Positions 39,501 to 50,199 of a DNA stretch of 64,000 nt are shown in pieces. Within the stretch, counting starts at the first letter, position 1; every line of letters starts with the position of its first letter. Source of the stretch: Symbiodinium microadriaticum (Eukaryota > Sar > Dinophyceae > Suessiales > Symbiodiniaceae). A program made the translations under genes and the position numbers. The notes beneath the pieces are model-generated. The model searched no databases and was not told the DNA's origin. It was given only the letters and a program-made list of their open reading frames with translations. The DNA lies in the NCBI GenBank assembly GCA_001939145.1, contig LSRX01000132.1:168084-232083 (forward strand), in the 5' to 3' direction.

Positions 39501-42500
39501 CATGTACCCGGATCCGGGCGCAAAGTCGCCCACCAAGGCTGGGGCCCGTGCGTGGCCTGTGCCGGTAGCCAAACACGCGCCCCGCCGTCTAATGGCGCAG
39601 GAGTACATCCATCGGTGATGTCTGCTTCACGGTAAACGGTCCTGCAGAGGGTGGCATGTTTGAGGTGGCCTGCCAACCTGGCCTCACTCCAGAACTCAAT
39701 GCCACATACCTGACAGCTGGTGCCAAACGCAACAAGCCTATGCTCTGCCAGCATCTTATGGGCGTTAGCCCTGTGGATTGAAAGCAAACGCTTAGAGCGG
39801 AAGGCGTTGCCGCAAACCTCACAGCTGAAAGGAAGCTGTTCGCACTGAGGGGCCATCATGTGCAACGGCTCGCCTCGCGCTCTGGCAACAACGTAACCCG
39901 TGGGCAAACGACGAGCCTTGCAGGCTTTGCGCAAAAAAGCACGGCACAGTACTTTAGCACGCCGGGTTGCTGTTGCGAGCAAGGGTACGATGTCAGCCGG
40001 CCCGTAGATGGCCCTGGGGACAAGGCCGATCTCAACTGCCGCCTGGCAGGCCGCATCCCACCAGGCAGTCTGGCAATGGAGTTCATTAAGGACCCCATGT
40101 AGGCCATGCGCACATAGCTGCACTAACAGGCGTGCCCGCTCTGTTGTTAAGAGCTCGGACGGTAAGGCCATCTCCAGGGCTGAGGCGACTTCCTCGTTGG
40201 TGAAGCGGCAAGAGGAGACCCCTATCATCGGCCTGAAAGAACTGCGGTACACCCCATGGATTGACTCTGCAAAGAGTTGCCGCTCCCTTTCTGTATTCAA
40301 GGTCCAGTGGCCAGCCCCGTACATAAAACGGCTAAGTACTCGGCTTCGGAGGAGGTCTTGCTTTTCCGCAAAGGAGAAGCAGGGGTTCCAGAGCAGCTTA
40401 GCCTTCAAGGGCTTGAAGATACTCATCATCTGGGCCCGTCGGTATCTCAGCCCAGGGAGTTCCTGGCCGTCAGCCCTCACCAGTGCGCCCAAGTAGGTAT
40501 ACTCAGGCACGATCCGTAGCCCAGGAACTCCTGGCAGCTCCGGAAGCTGGATGACAGGCTCAGCTTGGTTGAGCAGGCGAACTTTGCACGTCTTGGAGCC
40601 TCGGCCGTGGAAGGCGACCATCACCTCCGTTTTGCCTGCTCCAAAGTTGGCATTCAAGCCGGCCTCCTGAAGCTGCTTCACCATGAGGGTCGTGATGGTC
40701 TGCACCGCACATGTCAGCTCCGCCGGGTCGGGTATGCGCAAAAGCAGGCATGTGTCGTCAGCCCACGTCGGCGTACTGCCCGCTCCTGACTGTCTGCGAC
40801 AAAAGACGGGCTCCCATCCTCGGTCGGCGATGTGGCTTTTCATTTCGCGAAGCGCCCCGGCGATTATCAGACTGAAGAGCGCATCCGCCAGAGGCGCTCC
40901 GGGAATGGTCCCGCATTCTGTGCGGTATACTGTGCCAGTTCCCGGCCGGCACACGAACCACCCCTCGGTGAGGTGCTTCCGGACAAGTTCACGAAGTTCC
41001 GGCTTGCAGCTCAGGGCTGCAGCCAGGTCACCTTGCTGCATTTTTTGTACGAATGCAGCCCGATGTTCTTCGGTATCGAAGAGCAGGCGGGCGCGTTTCG
41101 CCAAGAGCTCCTGGTCACGCCGCTGTGAGTCAGTCAGCACCAGCATATCTTTGATGACCGAGTAGTACGCCGTAGTGCAGTCAACAAAAATCGCAGCACC
41201 GGAGCATCCTTCCCGTCGCAGTGAGTCAAAGTGGGCGCGCACACAAGCGATGGGGAGGCCAAGAGTACACTTGGGCATACCTCCAAACTGGTCTGCCGCT
41301 CTAACATGTCGCAGGGTGCTCATGACCTGGGGCCGCATAGACTTCTGCACGGCTTTCCCGTCCGTCTCAAGCAAGGCAATTGAGCGGAAACCGGTGCAAG
41401 CATCGGGGGCCTTGGAGGGTTTAGGCACTGGCACCGCCATGCCCCCGCGCCACTGCATGGCCGTTTTGTCTCGGACCAGTTCCTTCGCCAGCACTGGCCA
41501 GTACCGGATGGCGGCAAGGAGAGGGGATGCAAGAAAAATCTCTGCTGGTATCCCCGAAGGCCCTGGCGCCTTGGCACGCTTCAGGGAAGCAAAACCCCTA
41601 GTCAGGTCCGCTATGGTGGGTAGGGCAGTGCCATCCCATGCCAGGGCGGGCAGAGTGTCGATGGCCGCCTCTTGCACCAACACATCTGCTTCAACACAAC
41701 TGGCCCTCTCTGCACTGGCAAAATGCCTGGCAAAGGTATCCTGAACTTCCTCGCGCAGGCAAGGTCGATTGGGCTCAGCAGTAAGTGCCGGAAGGAGTGG
41801 CGGGGGCCTGAACTTTCTCCCCGTTCGCAAGAGTGCTCTGATGCGGTGCGCGAACTCGGCAGGGCCTGCATCGCGGGCTGCCTCTATCTGTTTACGAGCA
41901 AACTCCGCCTTGTCTGATTGCATTGCCGTCTTCAGTCGTTTGTCCAATTGATGGAGCTGATGATAGCTCCTTGCCATGTTGTAACGTGCCGCCTTGGCAT
42001 GGCTGTAGGTAGACGCCGGCGGAACATCATGCCTTTGCCATGCCTGGAAGCACAACTGCAAGAAACCCCGGTCTGAACGCGCGCCAACGACCTTGAGGAC
42101 ACGTCGCAGGTGCCGTCGATGTCTCACGAGCTCCAAGGTGGCTTCTGTGACCGCAGGGTGCCGTGGGGCCGACAGGCCCTTGACTGTGGTATCAGCAAGC
42201 TCGGACATCAGCGACTGTTGCACAGCCTCAACATGCGAAGTGCAAGTTTCTTGCCATGGCACAAGGGGTGTCGATGCCAAAGCCTGGGCGGCTCGACACT
42301 GGCCGTGGACTGTTGTAAGTGACTGTGCATCAACACGCCGACGGTCCGGTAGGGTGCTGCTTTGGATCGTCGCTTTCAACGACGTCATGACCGGCATGTG
42401 ATCCTGATCGGCATGCAGATCTCCCAGGTCCACATTGCCAAGTGTTACATGACGGTCACCCCAGGCAACTGGGCAGCACACATAATCAATTAGCCCCTGC

Positions 42501-45500
42501 TGACTGTTAGGGCTTCGCCACGAGCTGAAGAAGTGTCCTGGGCGGTCTTGCTGAGCACTGACATGGACACCTACCTCTGTGGCGAAGGTACGCAGACACT
42601 CCGCATTGAGGTTGGCAGGCGCCGAATCCTCAGTCGCTGGCCTACCGTCCTGCTGCACGTATCTGGCATTTGCATCGAGGAAGAGCAGTGGAGCGCATGC
42701 ACACGGAGTTTTGGCGAGCGCCCCTCGCAGATTTTGCCACCAAACTCGAATGTCCACCTCAGGCGACACGGACGTAAGGGCATGCGCGCTGGCCAGGACA
42801 AACTTCACCCCCTTAAGTGTACAAACCACTAGCAGGACCCGCGGGCTGGCGTGCACGATGGCAAAGCTGTTCCGCTCCCATCCAACAGATTTACGCAACC
42901 AAAGCTGTGTGCCGCCTTGGCCGCAGTCGTCACAGGGGGCTGAAAGAACCCAAAAGGCATCTCTGCTGGCAATACCATGGGTCTTCTCCCGTGTCTCCTG
43001 AAAACCTGCAATGTCCACCTGATGTTTCTGCAACCCTCGGTAGAGCAATTCCTGCGCCGTAGCCCCCCTGGCTGAGAGTACGTTGTATGTGAGCATGCGC
43101 AGAGAGAGCGACAGATCGCCGGTGATGGCCTCCTGCAGCCGGATGGGCTCAGGGATCGGGTTCGGCTGTGGACTTCGGATACGCGCAAAGGGCGCAGCCC
43201 ATGTGCCGTCCTGACGGAGGGGAGGCATTACTGCAGAGCAAATCGGGCCAGGTAGAAGCCACGCCCGCTCGAAAACTCTCTCATCAATGGCTTCCTGGAA
43301 ATGCTCCCATCGCTTGCTGCCGGGGCAATCGGAGGGGGCGGTGATGGCCTGCTTGGCAAGCAGGTCGGCCAGAGTGTTGAAAACACAGCCCATATGTGCC
43401 TCTACCTTGTGCAGGCAGATCTGAACACCCTGGGTCGCCAGGAAGGCTGCCAGGCCGACAGCAGAGGCCGAACTGCGACTGTCTACATCAAATCCAGCAA
43501 ATCCGAATGCAACGGCCAAGGCCGATTCGCAATCACAGCCGAAATGGCAGATTCTGGGCTTAACCTTGGCACAAGTCGCTTGCGCATGTAACAGCGCCTC
43601 AAGCTCACCGTCAAAGGCTGAGGCCACATGCGTCGTAGAGGCGCTCGGCAAAACAGTAGTGCAAACCCCAGACAGGTGTCCAAAGCGTCGGATTTGGCCG
43701 TCCTGTAGGGCTAATGCCACGACAGCCCAGGATGCACTTGTTTGTCCTGGAAAGAACGACCCATCCGTGAAAAGGAAAAGACCATCAACCCTAGAATCAG
43801 GAGCAAAAGCCGGGATGTCGGCCCAGATGCGAGCATGGGCCGTGGGCGCGATCGCAGGTGGCAAGGCTTGGCAGAAATTGGCATGCCCATGACCTGTCAA
43901 CGCACTATCGAGAATGTCGGCATTTACTTCCCAGGTAACCACGGGAGGGGGCTCAGGCACAAGTTGCTCAAGACAAAGTCGCGCAGGCTTAGCGTCACCC
44001 GGAGTAGCACTTTGTGGCCCAAGTCGACGTCTGCCACAGGGGGTGGGTATCACAGCTGGGCGTGTGCTGGCCCCTGTTGCCTCAATGAGGGCAGCACGCC
44101 GTGCCTCTGGCGTGTCGTCGAAAATGACCTGGCGTCGCCTAGCCTTGGGAAATGTAAGCTGTACGAGGCTTGTGCCCCCCGAAGAGGGCCTTGAGGCGGC
44201 CCGCGGGGTCGACTGTTGGTGCACATGTCCACTGCCAGTCGCCGAGGGGGCTCTTGGCGCCCGTGTGTGCCCTATATGGGCACCATTGACTATGCGGGGC
44301 ATCGGTCGAAACATCATTCCTGGTCGGAGCGGCAAATAATCGATTGGTGGCTGCGCTCCCTGCGGAAAATGAACGAGCAAGTAGTAGAGCACCGCGAAGG
44401 GATCGTTGATGGTGCAGGTCACCCAGCTCACTTCTGCTGGCATTGCGATAAACGCATCTGCACCCCACACTTCGACGTTAGATGCCACGTCAACGAGCTG
44501 CATGCCTGATGTGAACAGGCCTGTGCCCTCGAGGTGTTCACAGGCCTCAAACACCGTTGGCGTAAGGGGGGTGTCTATCCAGAAAATGTGCGGCGCGCGC
44601 CCCGGCTGGAACACTGTGATGCGCTTGCTCGTCCGGGCAGGCCGCCCCAGCTGATCCAGTCTGCGCTCGAAGGCATCATCAAGTCTTTCCTCGATGGACT
44701 GTATGCCGACTCTGGGGGCGACCAGGGGTCCTTGCGGCCCAAGGAAGAGACCGAGCGCCGGTAGGCTCATTGGGAAAGACAGGCATCTAAGACGGCTAAT
44801 GTCGTCCAGGAGCGGACCAATGTTGCGCGCCACGCCCGGGAAGCGCCCGGCCCCCATCTGCTGAATGAAGTCTCCTGTCATAAGAGGGCGACTGCAGACA
44901 TTGCTATGGACACCATTAACAAATATCTGCGCGCCGCTGCGCTTCTGGACCTCCGACAGGATTTCAGACGGTCGTGCTCCTTCGGGTAAAATCATTGCAT
45001 GGACCTGGGTTCCATCGACACCTGGGTCGTAAAGAACGGTAATGGTGCCCGATGCCTCCTCGCTGCTGCTCTGCTGTGGCACATACAACAATGGAACAAT
45101 GTACCTGGTGGCAGCAGTAGTCCTGGGAAGAACTGGTGCGAGCTGAACCGTAAAGTCTGCCTGAAGACGCCCGAGGCGTGCTAGAGCCCGAATAAGCTCC
45201 AATACGGCCAGGTGTGGGTCCGCCTGTGAGTATGGAGTTTCGACAAGGCGAACCGTTGTTCCATCTCCTACCATGATGAACTGGACCGTGCGGGGATCTT
45301 CTTGTCCAGTAGCAAGCATGCAGGTGGTGGTTGTGGTAGTGGAAGTGGGCCCGAACAAAGGCTGCAGAAAAGGCGCCTCGGAGCGTGGGCGTATGATCAA
45401 CCACTGCAGGTGCAACAGGTTCTGAGGAAGCACTTCATAGACCTGTCCTTGCGCATCTTGCATAAACATCTCGCTATGGGCTTCACTGCCTAAGACCTGG

Positions 45501-46384
45501 AGAGCTGTTGGGAGCGCAGGTAGATGTTCGGCGGCCGCTTGCAACACTTCTGGCAGCCCCATGCCAGGCACGAGGACTACGGGAATTACCTCACCTTGCA
45601 TCCCTCGCAGATCTATGGGCACCACGCAAGCATGCGGATCATCGCTATCCGTATGTTCAGTAACCACTATTTGAGGCTCATCAACACCTGCAAGACTTGT
45701 CGTGAGCAGCTGTGCGCGCCTAGGAGGTCGGTCACATTGGCTGACTGCATCATTTACAAAGTCGATCAACGACCAGCGCGCAGCACCCTGCAACCTGGCA
45801 GGTGGGAACCCTCGCATGAGCAACGAGAAAGGCACAGACTTTGTGCCGGCACTGGTCGGGTCGAGCTGTGGGAACAGACGCAGCTGTGCTGCTGGGATTC
45901 GCGAGCCATACGCCTGCCGTAGTCCTTCCGGGACAAGATGAACGGGATGCAGGCGCAATGGCAGTTCATCCGTGGAGAAACCTGCAACCTGACCTAACAG
46001 CATGGGCGGCCTCTCGGGTTGCATCCAGGTGGTAGTTCTGGTAGTGGCTTCTCTGACTTCCTCGGGGACGTCAGTAAGCGTGCGGACCGCTATCCACTGG
46101 TGTATGTCCTGCGACTCCGTCAGCTGTGCAAGACGGTAGCCGCGGCAGTCAAAAACCCCAAGGTCGCCCGAAACGACGCCCCTTAAAATGTCACCCCTGC
46201 CATCATGTCCCTTGGCTTGCAGTTGCGAGATCAGGTCAACAACCTGACCAGGTGGCTGCACGAGTGCCGTAGCAATGCGTCCGCCGACACTCCTTAGGTC
46301 GACGGGTATAGCCCAGGACTGGGCACCTCCTCGCGGGCTTGTCTTTTTCGATCGGTTTGGGAAACAATAAACATGCCGCCCCAA
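39500..46384 (-). CDS. Second LINE polyprotein: RNase H, endonuclease, reverse transcriptase, zinc fingers
   Basis: A 2294-codon minus-strand frame beginning at a TTG, with no ATG near the start, so the 5' end is probably truncated. The N-terminal 850 residues hold about four divergent copies of a module with landmarks WAIPVDLRSVGG, CVVPIDLRGMQGEV and ITVLYDPGVDG. RNase H at about 870-1010 (FTDGSF, GELEAL, CDCESAL, NTLADLLAKQA). APE-type endonuclease at about 1094-1330 (GFQETR, FLDANARY, LIDYVCC, DQDHMPV). Reverse transcriptase at about 1600-1960 (FVDCTTAYYSVI, PGAPLADALF, TWADDTCLLL). C2H2-like fingers at about 2187-2250 (CEVCGNAF…HRANAH; CQVCGIEF…HLKHATLC). Same domain order as the 3459-aa protein but strongly diverged. 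Frame intact. Confidence 0.87.
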   Translation of the reverse strand: MGRHVYCFPNRSKKTSPRGGAQSWAIPVDLRSVGGRIATALVQPPGQVVDLISQLQAKGHDGRGDILRGVVSGDLGVFDCRGYRLAQLTESQDIHQWIAVRTLTDVPEEVREATTRTTTWMQPERPPMLLGQVAGFSTDELPLRLHPVHLVPEGLRQAYGSRIPAAQLRLFPQLDPTSAGTKSVPFSLLMRGFPPARLQGAARWSLIDFVNDAVSQCDRPPRRAQLLTTSLAGVDEPQIVVTEHTDSDDPHACVVPIDLRGMQGEVIPVVLVPGMGLPEVLQAAAEHLPALPTALQVLGSEAHSEMFMQDAQGQVYEVLPQNLLHLQWLIIRPRSEAPFLQPLFGPTSTTTTTTCMLATGQEDPRTVQFIMVGDGTTVRLVETPYSQADPHLAVLELIRALARLGRLQADFTVQLAPVLPRTTAATRYIVPLLYVPQQSSSEEASGTITVLYDPGVDGTQVHAMILPEGARPSEILSEVQKRSGAQIFVNGVHSNVCSRPLMTGDFIQQMGAGRFPGVARNIGPLLDDISRLRCLSFPMSLPALGLFLGPQGPLVAPRVGIQSIEERLDDAFERRLDQLGRPARTSKRITVFQPGRAPHIFWIDTPLTPTVFEACEHLEGTGLFTSGMQLVDVASNVEVWGADAFIAMPAEVSWVTCTINDPFAVLYYLLVHFPQGAQPPIDYLPLRPGMMFRPMPRIVNGAHIGHTRAPRAPSATGSGHVHQQSTPRAASRPSSGGTSLVQLTFPKARRRQVIFDDTPEARRAALIEATGASTRPAVIPTPCGRRRLGPQSATPGDAKPARLCLEQLVPEPPPVVTWEVNADILDSALTGHGHANFCQALPPAIAPTAHARIWADIPAFAPDSRVDGLFLFTDGSFFPGQTSASWAVVALALQDGQIRRFGHLSGVCTTVLPSASTTHVASAFDGELEALLHAQATCAKVKPRICHFGCDCESALAVAFGFAGFDVDSRSSASAVGLAAFLATQGVQICLHKVEAHMGCVFNTLADLLAKQAITAPSDCPGSKRWEHFQEAIDERVFERAWLLPGPICSAVMPPLRQDGTWAAPFARIRSPQPNPIPEPIRLQEAITGDLSLSLRMLTYNVLSARGATAQELLYRGLQKHQVDIAGFQETREKTHGIASRDAFWVLSAPCDDCGQGGTQLWLRKSVGWERNSFAIVHASPRVLLVVCTLKGVKFVLASAHALTSVSPEVDIRVWWQNLRGALAKTPCACAPLLFLDANARYVQQDGRPATEDSAPANLNAECLRTFATEVGVHVSAQQDRPGHFFSSWRSPNSQQGLIDYVCCPVAWGDRHVTLGNVDLGDLHADQDHMPVMTSLKATIQSSTLPDRRRVDAQSLTTVHGQCRAAQALASTPLVPWQETCTSHVEAVQQSLMSELADTTVKGLSAPRHPAVTEATLELVRHRRHLRRVLKVVGARSDRGFLQLCFQAWQRHDVPPASTYSHAKAARYNMARSYHQLHQLDKRLKTAMQSDKAEFARKQIEAARDAGPAEFAHRIRALLRTGRKFRPPPLLPALTAEPNRPCLREEVQDTFARHFASAERASCVEADVLVQEAAIDTLPALAWDGTALPTIADLTRGFASLKRAKAPGPSGIPAEIFLASPLLAAIRYWPVLAKELVRDKTAMQWRGGMAVPVPKPSKAPDACTGFRSIALLETDGKAVQKSMRPQVMSTLRHVRAADQFGGMPKCTLGLPIACVRAHFDSLRREGCSGAAIFVDCTTAYYSVIKDMLVLTDSQRRDQELLAKRARLLFDTEEHRAAFVQKMQQGDLAAALSCKPELRELVRKHLTEGWFVCRPGTGTVYRTECGTIPGAPLADALFSLIIAGALREMKSHIADRGWEPVFCRRQSGAGSTPTWADDTCLLLRIPDPAELTCAVQTITTLMVKQLQEAGLNANFGAGKTEVMVAFHGRGSKTCKVRLLNQAEPVIQLPELPGVPGLRIVPEYTYLGALVRADGQELPGLRYRRAQMMSIFKPLKAKLLWNPCFSFAEKQDLLRSRVLSRFMYGAGHWTLNTERERQLFAESIHGVYRSSFRPMIGVSSCRFTNEEVASALEMALPSELLTTERARLLVQLCAHGLHGVLNELHCQTAWWDAACQAAVEIGLVPRAIYGPADIVPLLATATRRAKVLCRAFLRKACKARRLPTGYVVARARGEPLHMMAPQCEQLPFSCEVCGNAFRSKRLLSIHRANAHKMLAEHRLVAFGTSCQVCGIEFWSEARLAGHLKHATLCRTVYREADITDGCTPAPLDGGARVWLPAQATHGPQPWWATLRPDPGT

Positions 46385-47226
46385 GTCCCCGAAAGCAACC
46401 TTGGAACTTGGAGGAATGTTGCTACAGTCAAGATTTTTAAAACAGACGCGACTTGGAACCCTGGACCTGGATCTCGAAACACCTGGGCCTGAATCCTAAA
46501 GCTTGAGACCCTAAACCCTACAAGCCCGAACCAAGCAAAACTGAAAACGATACAGCCCAAAACCGGCCTTTGCTTTCCCGGAGAAGTCCCGTGCCTTTTC
46601 CACGACACTGCTTTTCAGCGGTCAGTAGTTGGACTATGCCGTCGCGGCTTGGGGCTTTAGGAAGCATACTCACGAAGATACCTTCTCAACAACATATGGA
46701 GCAAAAAAATTGCATCTCTCGCAATGTCCCGCAACACATCAACCGTAGCTTCGCAGCTTGGCTGCGGCTGCCGCTTCCCAACCTCTCGCCGATGGAGCCT
46801 TTCGCAAAAAATGAGTGGACATCCTTGGGATGGCCCTCACGCGCTTCAAAGACCATGCTTTCTGCTGCCGCTGCTTCAACAAAAAATTGTGTATGGTTTT
46901 GGAACCACGGCCGACAGGGTATTTCTTTTCGCGAACACGTGGGTTGCGAGACTTGAACCGCAAATGTCCTTTCACTTCTGTCCACAGCCGCAATATGAAG
47001 TAGTCCGAACAAAACTCGACATCTCCAGCACGCAGAAGTACCTCAAGAATACTCAAGAACAACACCCTCAATTCAAAAATACACAAAAATCCTAAACCCA
47101 ACACCCTAAACTTGCGAATGCAAACTGCCAATTGTTTGTCCGCCCTGCCCCCCCCCTCCCAGATAAAAACAACGTAAACCAATTAAGCAGATAGTGGTCA
47201 TCTTTATGCGGCACCTTTCGGTAGCT
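46385..47226. other. Intergenic DNA, no supported gene
   Basis: The minus-strand LINE frame stays open a little beyond 46384 but loses coding character. Telomere-like words occur near 46508 and 47092. Frames of 100-147 codons overlap on both strands at 46680-47180; none is recognised and they cannot all be real. Confidence 0.45.
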
Positions 47227-47694
47227 TCAAGTTGCAGGGATTTCGGCGTGCAGGCCAATCTGCAAACAAAGTGCCTTCTGAACTGCTCTGCCTGGGGCCA
47301 TGCCAGTGCTCGAGTACCTCTTCAACTGTGATGCCACGGACTCACAGGTCGCCTCTGAAGACAGAATGCTGCCGAAGGCGTGGTACACGAAAAAAGCCTC
47401 TCGGCAGCCGTTCGGCAGCCAATCTTGATTGCAGTGCGTCGCTTGCCAAAAAAAATGCCATTGGAACGTGCCCTGTTCCGACCAGAGATTGCCCATTTGT
47501 TTGCTTTGTTCTGTCCAACATCGCAACAACCGCATATACTGAGCGATGATCCGGCGCCGATTCCAAACTGACGGAAAAAAGGCCGCCCACCGTTCTCGAA
47601 ACCACGTCGCAAGTTCAACAAAAGCTGACAGCTTTGGTTGCCAAAAACCAAACCAGTGATCAGCTGGCTCTGAAAGACATCGTGGGTCCAGCAA
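47227..47694 (-). CDS. Unknown protein, C-terminal exon or fragment
   Basis: 155 codons, rich in Trp and Phe (ATWFRERWAAFFPSVW, then YMRLLRCWTEQ), ending with SSEATCESVASQLKRYSS and a basic/hydrophobic tail before the stop. It reads as a genuine globular segment. The SEATCESVASxLKRYS ending recalls C-terminal parts of domesticated or hAT-like transposases, but the resemblance is weak. It lies just downstream of two further minus-strand frames (48012-47716, 48807-48226) in different phases. One multi-exon gene or a decayed one are both possible. Confidence 0.35.
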   Translation of the reverse strand: MLDPRCLSEPADHWFGFWQPKLSAFVELATWFRERWAAFFPSVWNRRRIIAQYMRLLRCWTEQSKQMGNLWSEQGTFQWHFFWQATHCNQDWLPNGCREAFFVYHAFGSILSSEATCESVASQLKRYSSTGMAPGRAVQKALCLQIGLHAEIPAT

Positions 47695-47715
47695 GATCCG
47701 CGGAAAGTCGTAGCC

Positions 47716-48012
47716 TCACAATGACAGACCCGTCAACTCGAACTGCGTTGCTGGCATTAGCAAAGAAGTAACATGAAAATACGAGGGGCACAGAAGGGCA
47801 GCATACACGCAACGCTTAGGAATGCGCACGGCCTCATTCTCCATGACTTTCTCGTTGAAAGCTGATGTCAAGATGGAAAACATGCTGCCGGCATGCTCGA
47901 AGGCCTTCTGCGCACGGGCAAAGTTTTGTTCCACGTCTCCCCGGTTCCGCCAGACCCCACCTTCCAAGGGAGCCAAGCCGTCCAGCCTGGATTTCCAGTA
48001 TTTATGATGCAT
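47716..48012 (-). CDS. Unknown protein, middle exon or fragment
   Basis: 98 codons including RGDVEQNFARAQKAFEHAG and IPKRCVYAALLCPSYFHV. Predicted mostly helical. It is in the same strand and order as its neighbours, separated from the next frame by 21 nt, so a frameshift or very short intron lies between. No known domain seen. Confidence 0.3.
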   Translation of the reverse strand: MHHKYWKSRLDGLAPLEGGVWRNRGDVEQNFARAQKAFEHAGSMFSILTSAFNEKVMENEAVRIPKRCVYAALLCPSYFHVTSLLMPATQFELTGLSL

Positions 48013-48225
48013 GGCCTAGAAAGTTGCCAAGACATGTTCCAAACGAACTGAGACATCGGACACAGTTTCTTTGTTTCTGCTAAGACGCAGCACCTCGGCA
48101 TACATGCCAGCAAAGAGCAGGCGTGGCAGAAAGGTCAGCGTACGAAACGCCAGATCCTCATGGTCGGTCCGCATATCCAACGTGACTTTACGTCAGAGCT
48201 AAGAACTGAGCTATCCTGTTCACAG

Positions 48226-48807
48226 TTATAAGCTAAAGTAACTCAAGTTCCGATGCTCAACTGCAGCTTTACACTGAGACGTCAGACATCTACGTGATGG
48301 AGTTGCCGGGAAAATCATCCGCCTAGTCGTCAACCTATCAGAAATGGCAAGCACGTCCTTGTAGGGCCGCACGAACTTCCAGTACAACACAAGCCAAGCT
48401 TGCATCGTGATGCCCACGTTTGCCGGATCGTTTCTAAGCCGCAGATGTGTGGAGAATTCTTTGGCAACTGCAAGAACCCGGCTTAACCCCGGCAGCTCTC
48501 TGCACAAGCGCTGCAAGGACTCTCGCACTTCCAAATTCACTCGGGCCTGCTTCATGTACACAGCATTCGGCATTTGCACACGCAGTGCACCTGACCAAAA
48601 GCCTTTCAAACCGTCCACGACGCACAGAACAGACACCAGGTTTTCGCTCACCCGTTCACGAAGAGGTCGGGGATCGTCAGAGGAACAGTTTGGGATATTG
48701 CCGCGGACCTTGTCATGAAGTTGAGGTTTTTGTCGAAAGTTCAGGTGGCATCTGCTCGATGAACGCACTCCGAAGAGAAGCCAATCAACAAATTCAAAAA
48801 TTAGCAA
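48226..48807 (-). CDS. Unknown protein, upstream exon or fragment
   Basis: 193 codons with a well-ordered helical stretch (ARVNLEVRESLQRLCREL, then FVRPYKDVLAISDRL) and VSVLCVVDGLKGFWSGAL. It begins in a region without clear promoter or splice signals. With the two downstream frames it forms a 1.6-kb minus-strand coding region of unknown function. Confidence 0.35.
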   Translation of the reverse strand: MLIFEFVDWLLFGVRSSSRCHLNFRQKPQLHDKVRGNIPNCSSDDPRPLRERVSENLVSVLCVVDGLKGFWSGALRVQMPNAVYMKQARVNLEVRESLQRLCRELPGLSRVLAVAKEFSTHLRLRNDPANVGITMQAWLVLYWKFVRPYKDVLAISDRLTTRRMIFPATPSRRCLTSQCKAAVEHRNLSYFSL

Positions 48808-50199
48808 CTACATCTTACCACGAAGCAACGAGGCTCCCCACCTTCGGCTTGGCCAAGGCCTGCGCACCTCCCCGTCGGAATTTTGAGATTCAGAAGCGGG
48901 TTTTGGGTCCGAAAGAAGACATATCCTAGCAATTCGAAGTCGGCTCGCAACGTTGGAAAACAGCTTCGCAGATGGGAGAGCGAGCCGGTCGCATGTCTGG
49001 CCTTGTCTCTCTGGTTGGGAGGCCAGGAGAAAGGAAAAATGACCCCGCCACTGACGCTAATACTTGCTATAGAATGACTTCATCACGTGCCACGATGGCT
49101 TCTGTTCAAACGGTTGCCAGCCATCAAGTATTTGATGGCAGCGAATGTCAGTCATGGATGGGCATGGGACACTGCGAGCCGAAATAGCCACCAGGTCGTT
49201 TGTCCCCTGCGACGAGCCAAAAGGTCACAGTGCTCCTGATAGCGACGATCAAAATACATCTGCAAAACTGAGGAAAAGCCTCTCTAGCAGCTCCACGCTC
49301 AGGTGAGAGAACACTGAGACAAGGATGAACGTTGGAGGGTAGTAACGGGTAGTAGTTGCCGATCGAGATTTGTTAGGCCTCAGCCGCGTGCAACATAAGT
49401 TGAGGCCCCGAGACTCTCACAACCGGATGATGGCACTTTCCATGTTTACGGTACAGCAATCTGATAGACAAGTTCTTTCAGGCTTCTTGAGGCTCTCCGC
49501 AAGTTCTGTGAGGATTCGAGGGTCGAAGTCTCGAGATACACCTGTTTTTGACTATGGTCGTGCTCGGGGCCTTGGGGCTTCTGAAGCACGGAATTGTTCA
49601 TGGCCCTTCTCCACGAAGGCGCCAGACCCTGCGGGAACGGAACCCCTGGAGCCTCAACAGCTCTTGGACCTTTGCCCTGCTGCTGCGGCTTCGGACCCCG
49701 GAGCCGACGAAACCTTATAGTGACAGAAACAAACTCCGAGGACCTGAACAGGAACAGCAGCTCCAACTGGATCACAACAAGAAGATCACGGATTATCGAA
49801 TAACCTCCGTGAAGCCCAAGCCCTTGGCCCTCTGGTAGCGCCCTCCAGCCTTCCAAGGAAGCTTTTTTTGTCATCCCTTGCAAGGTCGACTCTCGTCGCA
49901 GCCGGTCAATTCCGGTCCGCCACGAGCCGCGGGCCCCGCCTCGGGTATATTTTGATTAACTGCGAGGCTCTCAAGCAGTTCGGGGTGTTTAGGGCTGTTG
50001 GGCTGTCAAGAATCAAAGGTTCTTGTGGGTTTGGACACCGGTTTCAAAAGTGATCTTTCACGTCTTGCACGGACTGCTGCAGAAATATCTGTTGGCGAAA
50101 CCTGCTCCAGGCATTTCCCCTCTACAACTGGAAGACTGAAAACTTGAGACTATGCCAGCGGGCTGCAGACTTGAAAACAGCAGATCAGAAAGGCATGAA
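48808..50199. other. Intergenic DNA, no supported gene
   Basis: Several overlapping frames of 60-145 codons on both strands (notably 49370-49883), none recognisable. No telomere-rich island here. Confidence 0.4.
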
